DNA of 6,267 bases from Chloroflexota bacterium (GTDB taxonomy: Bacteria; Chloroflexota; Anaerolineae; Anaerolineales; UBA4823). The stretch is taken from contig JAEWYL010000266.1 of NCBI GenBank assembly GCA_023395675.1, positions 1 to 6,267 on the forward strand, written 5' to 3'. A model generated the notes under the pieces. It ran no database searches. It was not told the DNA's origin and was given only the letters and a program-made list of their open reading frames with translations. Shown piece after piece: positions 3,778 through 6,267 of the stretch (position 1 is its first letter; the number at the start of each line of letters is the position of its first letter). The position numbers and the translations under genes are program-made.

Positions 3778-6243
3778 ATGGAAGTCCAGTCACTCAACGG
3801 AACCTGGGAATTCCGCCAGGAAGGGACGCAGGAATGGCTGCCGGGGGAGGTGCCCGGCGGCGTGCACACGGACCTGCTGCGCCTGGGGCGCATCCCCGAT
3901 CCCTTCACAGGCGAGAACGAGCTGGAAGTGCAGTGGGTGTCCGAGGCGGATTGGGAATACCGCCTCGCCTTCACCCCCGAAACCGCGCTGCTGGCTCAGG
4001 ACAAAATTGTTCTGGTCTGCGAGGGTCTGGATACCCTGGCGGAAGTGAGCCTCAACGGCCAGCCGGTGGGCCGGAGCCGCAATATGTTCCGCCCGTACGA
4101 GTGGGAAGTCGCCTCCCTGCTCCGCCCCGGTGATAACCGGCTCGCGGTGCGCTTCCGGTCGCCGGTACGCTACGTGCAGGAGCGCCAGGCGCAGTTCGCC
4201 CTGCCCGGGGTCGAGCCCGCCATCCACATCCAGGGCAGCCCTTACCTGCGCAAGGCACCCTCCCACTTCGGCTGGGACTGGGGCCCCATGCTGCCGCCTA
4301 TCGGCCTCTGGCGCGAGATCCGCCTGGAGGGCCGCTCGCAGGCCCGGCTGGCCGAGGTGCACCTGCGCCAGCAGCACTCCCGGGGAGAGGCGCGGGTGAG
4401 CGCCGCGCTGCGCCTGGAGCGCTGGGGGGAGGCGCCGCTGCGGGCTGTGTTCCGGCTCACCTCCCCCTCCGGCGAGACCTGGGAGCAGGCGGCGGAGGCG
4501 GACTCCGGCCGCTCAGACCTGGACATGGAGCTCGCGGTCCCCAACCCCGAGCTGTGGTGGCCCAACGGCATGGGCGGGCAGCCGCTCTACCGGGCCGTCG
4601 TCGAGCTGCGCTCCGGCGAGGCGCTCCTGGAGCGGCGCGAGCACCGCCTGGGGCTGCGCACCCTGGAGCTGCGCCAGGAGCCCGACCAGTGGGGGCGCTC
4701 GTTCACCTTCTTCGTCAACGGGCAGCCGCTGTTTGCCAAGGGCGCCGACTGGATCCCGGCCGATTCCTTCCCCACCCGGGTCACCCCCGAGCGTCTGGAG
4801 AACCTCCTGGGCTCGGCCGCCCGGGCGCATATGAATATGCTGCGCGTGTGGGGCGGGGGCTTTTACGAGAACGAGGCCTTCTACGACCTCTGCGACCGCT
4901 TCGGCCTGCTGGTCTGGCAGGATTTCATGTTCGCCTGCTCCATCTACCCGCTGGACGAGGCCGACTTCCTGGAAGAGCTGGAGGCCGAGGTGCGCGCCGC
5001 CGTAACCCGCCTGCGCCACCGGGCCTGCCTGGCCCTGTGGTGCGGAAACAACGAGATGGAATGGATGTGGCGTCTCTGGAAGCGCATGCCCCGCCTGTCC
5101 GCCTACCGGCGCGCCTACGACCGGTTCTTCCACCACACCCTGCCCGCCTGGGTCTCCGCCGCCGACCCCGACCGGCCCTACTGGCCCAGCTCGCCCTCCT
5201 CCAACACTCCCTTCCGGAACCCCAACAGCGCAGAGCAGGGAAATATGCACTACTGGGAGGTGTGGCACGGGCGCAGGCCCTTCAGCGCCTACCTCACCCA
5301 GTACCCGCGCTTTATGACCGAGTTCGGCTTCCAATCCCTGCCCCCGCTCGAGACCGTGCGCGCCTTTGCCGCCCCCGAGAGCTGGGACCTGCAGGGGCGC
5401 GTGATGAAGCACCGCCAGCGCAGCGGGGACGGCAACCGCCTCATCTTCACCCAGATGAACCGCCTGTTCCACCCCCCCAGGGATTTTCCCGCCCTGGTCT
5501 ACCTGAGCATGGTGCTGCAGGCCGAGGGCATCCGCTCGGGGGTGGAGCACTGGCGCCGCCACCGGGAGCGGGTGAGCGGGACTATTTTCTGGCAGCTCAA
5601 CGACTGCTGGCCCGCCATCTCCTGGTCCAGCCTGGATTATTACGGGCGCTGGAAAGCCCTGCACTACGCCGCGCGGCGTTTTTACGCCCCGGTGCTGCTC
5701 TCGGCGGTCGTCACCCGCGAAAACATCGAGCTGCACCTGACCAACGACCGCCTCAGCCCCTTCTCCGGGCGGCTGCGCTGGGCGCTGCAGGCTCTGGACG
5801 GCACCGTGGTCGAATCCGGCGAGGCGCCCGCCCGCGTCCCGGCAGGCGCTTCGGAGCTGGCGCTGGCCCAGCCGGCCGGCTTCCGGCCCAAACGCCGCAA
5901 AGAGCTTGTGCTGGTCTGCGAGCTGCTGGAGGGGGAAGAGCGCCTGGCCCTGATCGCCGTCCCCCTGGCCGCGGACAAATCCCTGGCGCTGGAGGACCCG
6001 CAGATCCGCGTGGATCTGTCGCTCTCGGGCGGCGAACTGGTGCTGGAGGCGCGCGCCCGCTCCCTGGCCCGCTTCGTGGAGCTGGGGCTGGAAGGGGCGG
6101 AGGTGGTCTTCAGCGATAACTATTTCGACCTGCCGGCAGGCTACACCCGCCGCCTGACCTGCCCCCTGCCCGGGGGCTGGAGCGAGGCGCAGGCCCGGGC
6201 CGCCCTGCGAGTCCGCTCGCTGTACGACAGCTACGAGGGCTAG
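3778..6243 (+). CDS. Beta-mannosidase, glycoside hydrolase family 2
   Basis: Exo-acting enzyme that removes terminal beta-D-mannose from beta-mannosides and manno-oligosaccharides by a retaining mechanism. The 821-residue product, a normal length for the family, has the GH2 layout. A jelly-roll sugar-binding domain (about 1-183) opens with LNGTWEFR and contains VPGGVHTDL and the FGWDWGP motif (164-170) typical of beta-mannosidases. An Ig-like domain follows (about 187-295), with LWWPNGMGGQPLY. The TIM barrel (about 305-635) contains FVNGQPLFAKGADWIPADSF, then LRVWGGGFYE, then WCGNNEMEW with acid/base E426, and MTEFGFQS with nucleophile E515, then FWQLNDCWPAISWSSLDYYG. C-terminal beta domains end with SDNYFDLPAGY (779-789), as in other beta-mannosidases. 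There is no signal peptide, so it probably acts in the cytoplasm on imported oligosaccharides. No transporter or other glycan gene is visible in the window. A different GH2 activity such as beta-glucuronidase is unlikely given the mannosidase motifs. Confidence 0.93.
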   Translation: MEVQSLNGTWEFRQEGTQEWLPGEVPGGVHTDLLRLGRIPDPFTGENELEVQWVSEADWEYRLAFTPETALLAQDKIVLVCEGLDTLAEVSLNGQPVGRSRNMFRPYEWEVASLLRPGDNRLAVRFRSPVRYVQERQAQFALPGVEPAIHIQGSPYLRKAPSHFGWDWGPMLPPIGLWREIRLEGRSQARLAEVHLRQQHSRGEARVSAALRLERWGEAPLRAVFRLTSPSGETWEQAAEADSGRSDLDMELAVPNPELWWPNGMGGQPLYRAVVELRSGEALLERREHRLGLRTLELRQEPDQWGRSFTFFVNGQPLFAKGADWIPADSFPTRVTPERLENLLGSAARAHMNMLRVWGGGFYENEAFYDLCDRFGLLVWQDFMFACSIYPLDEADFLEELEAEVRAAVTRLRHRACLALWCGNNEMEWMWRLWKRMPRLSAYRRAYDRFFHHTLPAWVSAADPDRPYWPSSPSSNTPFRNPNSAEQGNMHYWEVWHGRRPFSAYLTQYPRFMTEFGFQSLPPLETVRAFAAPESWDLQGRVMKHRQRSGDGNRLIFTQMNRLFHPPRDFPALVYLSMVLQAEGIRSGVEHWRRHRERVSGTIFWQLNDCWPAISWSSLDYYGRWKALHYAARRFYAPVLLSAVVTRENIELHLTNDRLSPFSGRLRWALQALDGTVVESGEAPARVPAGASELALAQPAGFRPKRRKELVLVCELLEGEERLALIAVPLAADKSLALEDPQIRVDLSLSGGELVLEARARSLARFVELGLEGAEVVFSDNYFDLPAGYTRRLTCPLPGGWSEAQARAALRVRSLYDSYEG

Positions 6244-6258
6244 CAGAAAGGGTCTGCT
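6242..6258 (+). terminator. Small hairpin at the beta-mannosidase stop, possible terminator
   Basis: AGCAGA (6242-6247) is complementary to TCTGCT (6253-6258) with a 5-base loop; the arm starts inside the TAG stop. The stem is short and the window ends 9 bases later without a U-tract, so termination here cannot be judged. Confidence 0.2.
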
Positions 6259-6267
6259 GCCGTGAAA

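Noticed and set aside
4513..5736. 407-codon antisense frame opposite the beta-mannosidase gene
   Set aside because: Same reason: Gly/Val/Pro-rich composition mirroring the codon bias of the sense gene, no recognisable domain.
4554..6119. 521-codon open frame on plus within the beta-mannosidase gene, in another frame
   Set aside because: It is a by-product of high GC: the predicted protein is an Arg/Ala/Gly/Pro-rich low-complexity chain with no domain, while the GH2 frame has all family motifs.

Overview
This is a GC-rich bacterial chromosomal stretch with four complete protein-coding genes, one on the minus strand and three on the plus strand. The Pro/Thr-rich linker (repeats of the PTPT/TATP type) in a membrane-anchored C39-TPR protein, the GC content and the apparently leaderless genes suggest a Chloroflexota organism, probably of the Anaerolineae type. 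That is inference from style, not from a marker gene. I see no RNA gene, transposase, phage gene, CRISPR array or plasmid function.

Layout: 1-82 is the short non-coding flank downstream of the first gene. 83-1456 (minus) is miaB, the radical-SAM tRNA methylthiotransferase. 1457-1518 is a compact divergent promoter region. 1519-2778 (plus) encodes an N-terminally anchored protein with a papain-like C39-type peptidase domain and C-terminal TPRs. 2779-2854 holds a possible weak promoter, a strong Shine-Dalgarno sequence and a hairpin just before the next start codon. 2855-3574 (plus) encodes an M23/LytM-type metallopeptidase without an obvious signal peptide. 3575-3777 is a 203-base intergenic region with two long, near-perfect inverted repeats. 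3778-6243 (plus) encodes a GH2 beta-mannosidase. 6244-6267 is flank.

The genes do not form an obvious single pathway. miaB is housekeeping tRNA modification. The C39-TPR and M23 genes are neighbouring peptidase-fold genes on the same strand, 76 bases apart, and may be partly co-transcribed. The beta-mannosidase has its own ribosome binding site and a probable promoter, and inverted repeats separate it from the M23 gene, so it is likely an independent unit for intracellular mannoside breakdown.

The most interesting signals are non-coding: (i) overlapping divergent promoters whose predicted transcription starts fall on or within two bases of both start codons, so both genes look leaderless; (ii) a perfect 16-bp inverted repeat overlapping the -10 of the beta-mannosidase gene; (iii) a second 17-bp perfect stem 80 bases upstream that shares an arm motif with it; (iv) an 8-bp hairpin between the Shine-Dalgarno and the AUG of the M23 gene, which may bridge an otherwise over-long spacing. 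I do not see clear evidence of a wholly new multi-gene system.
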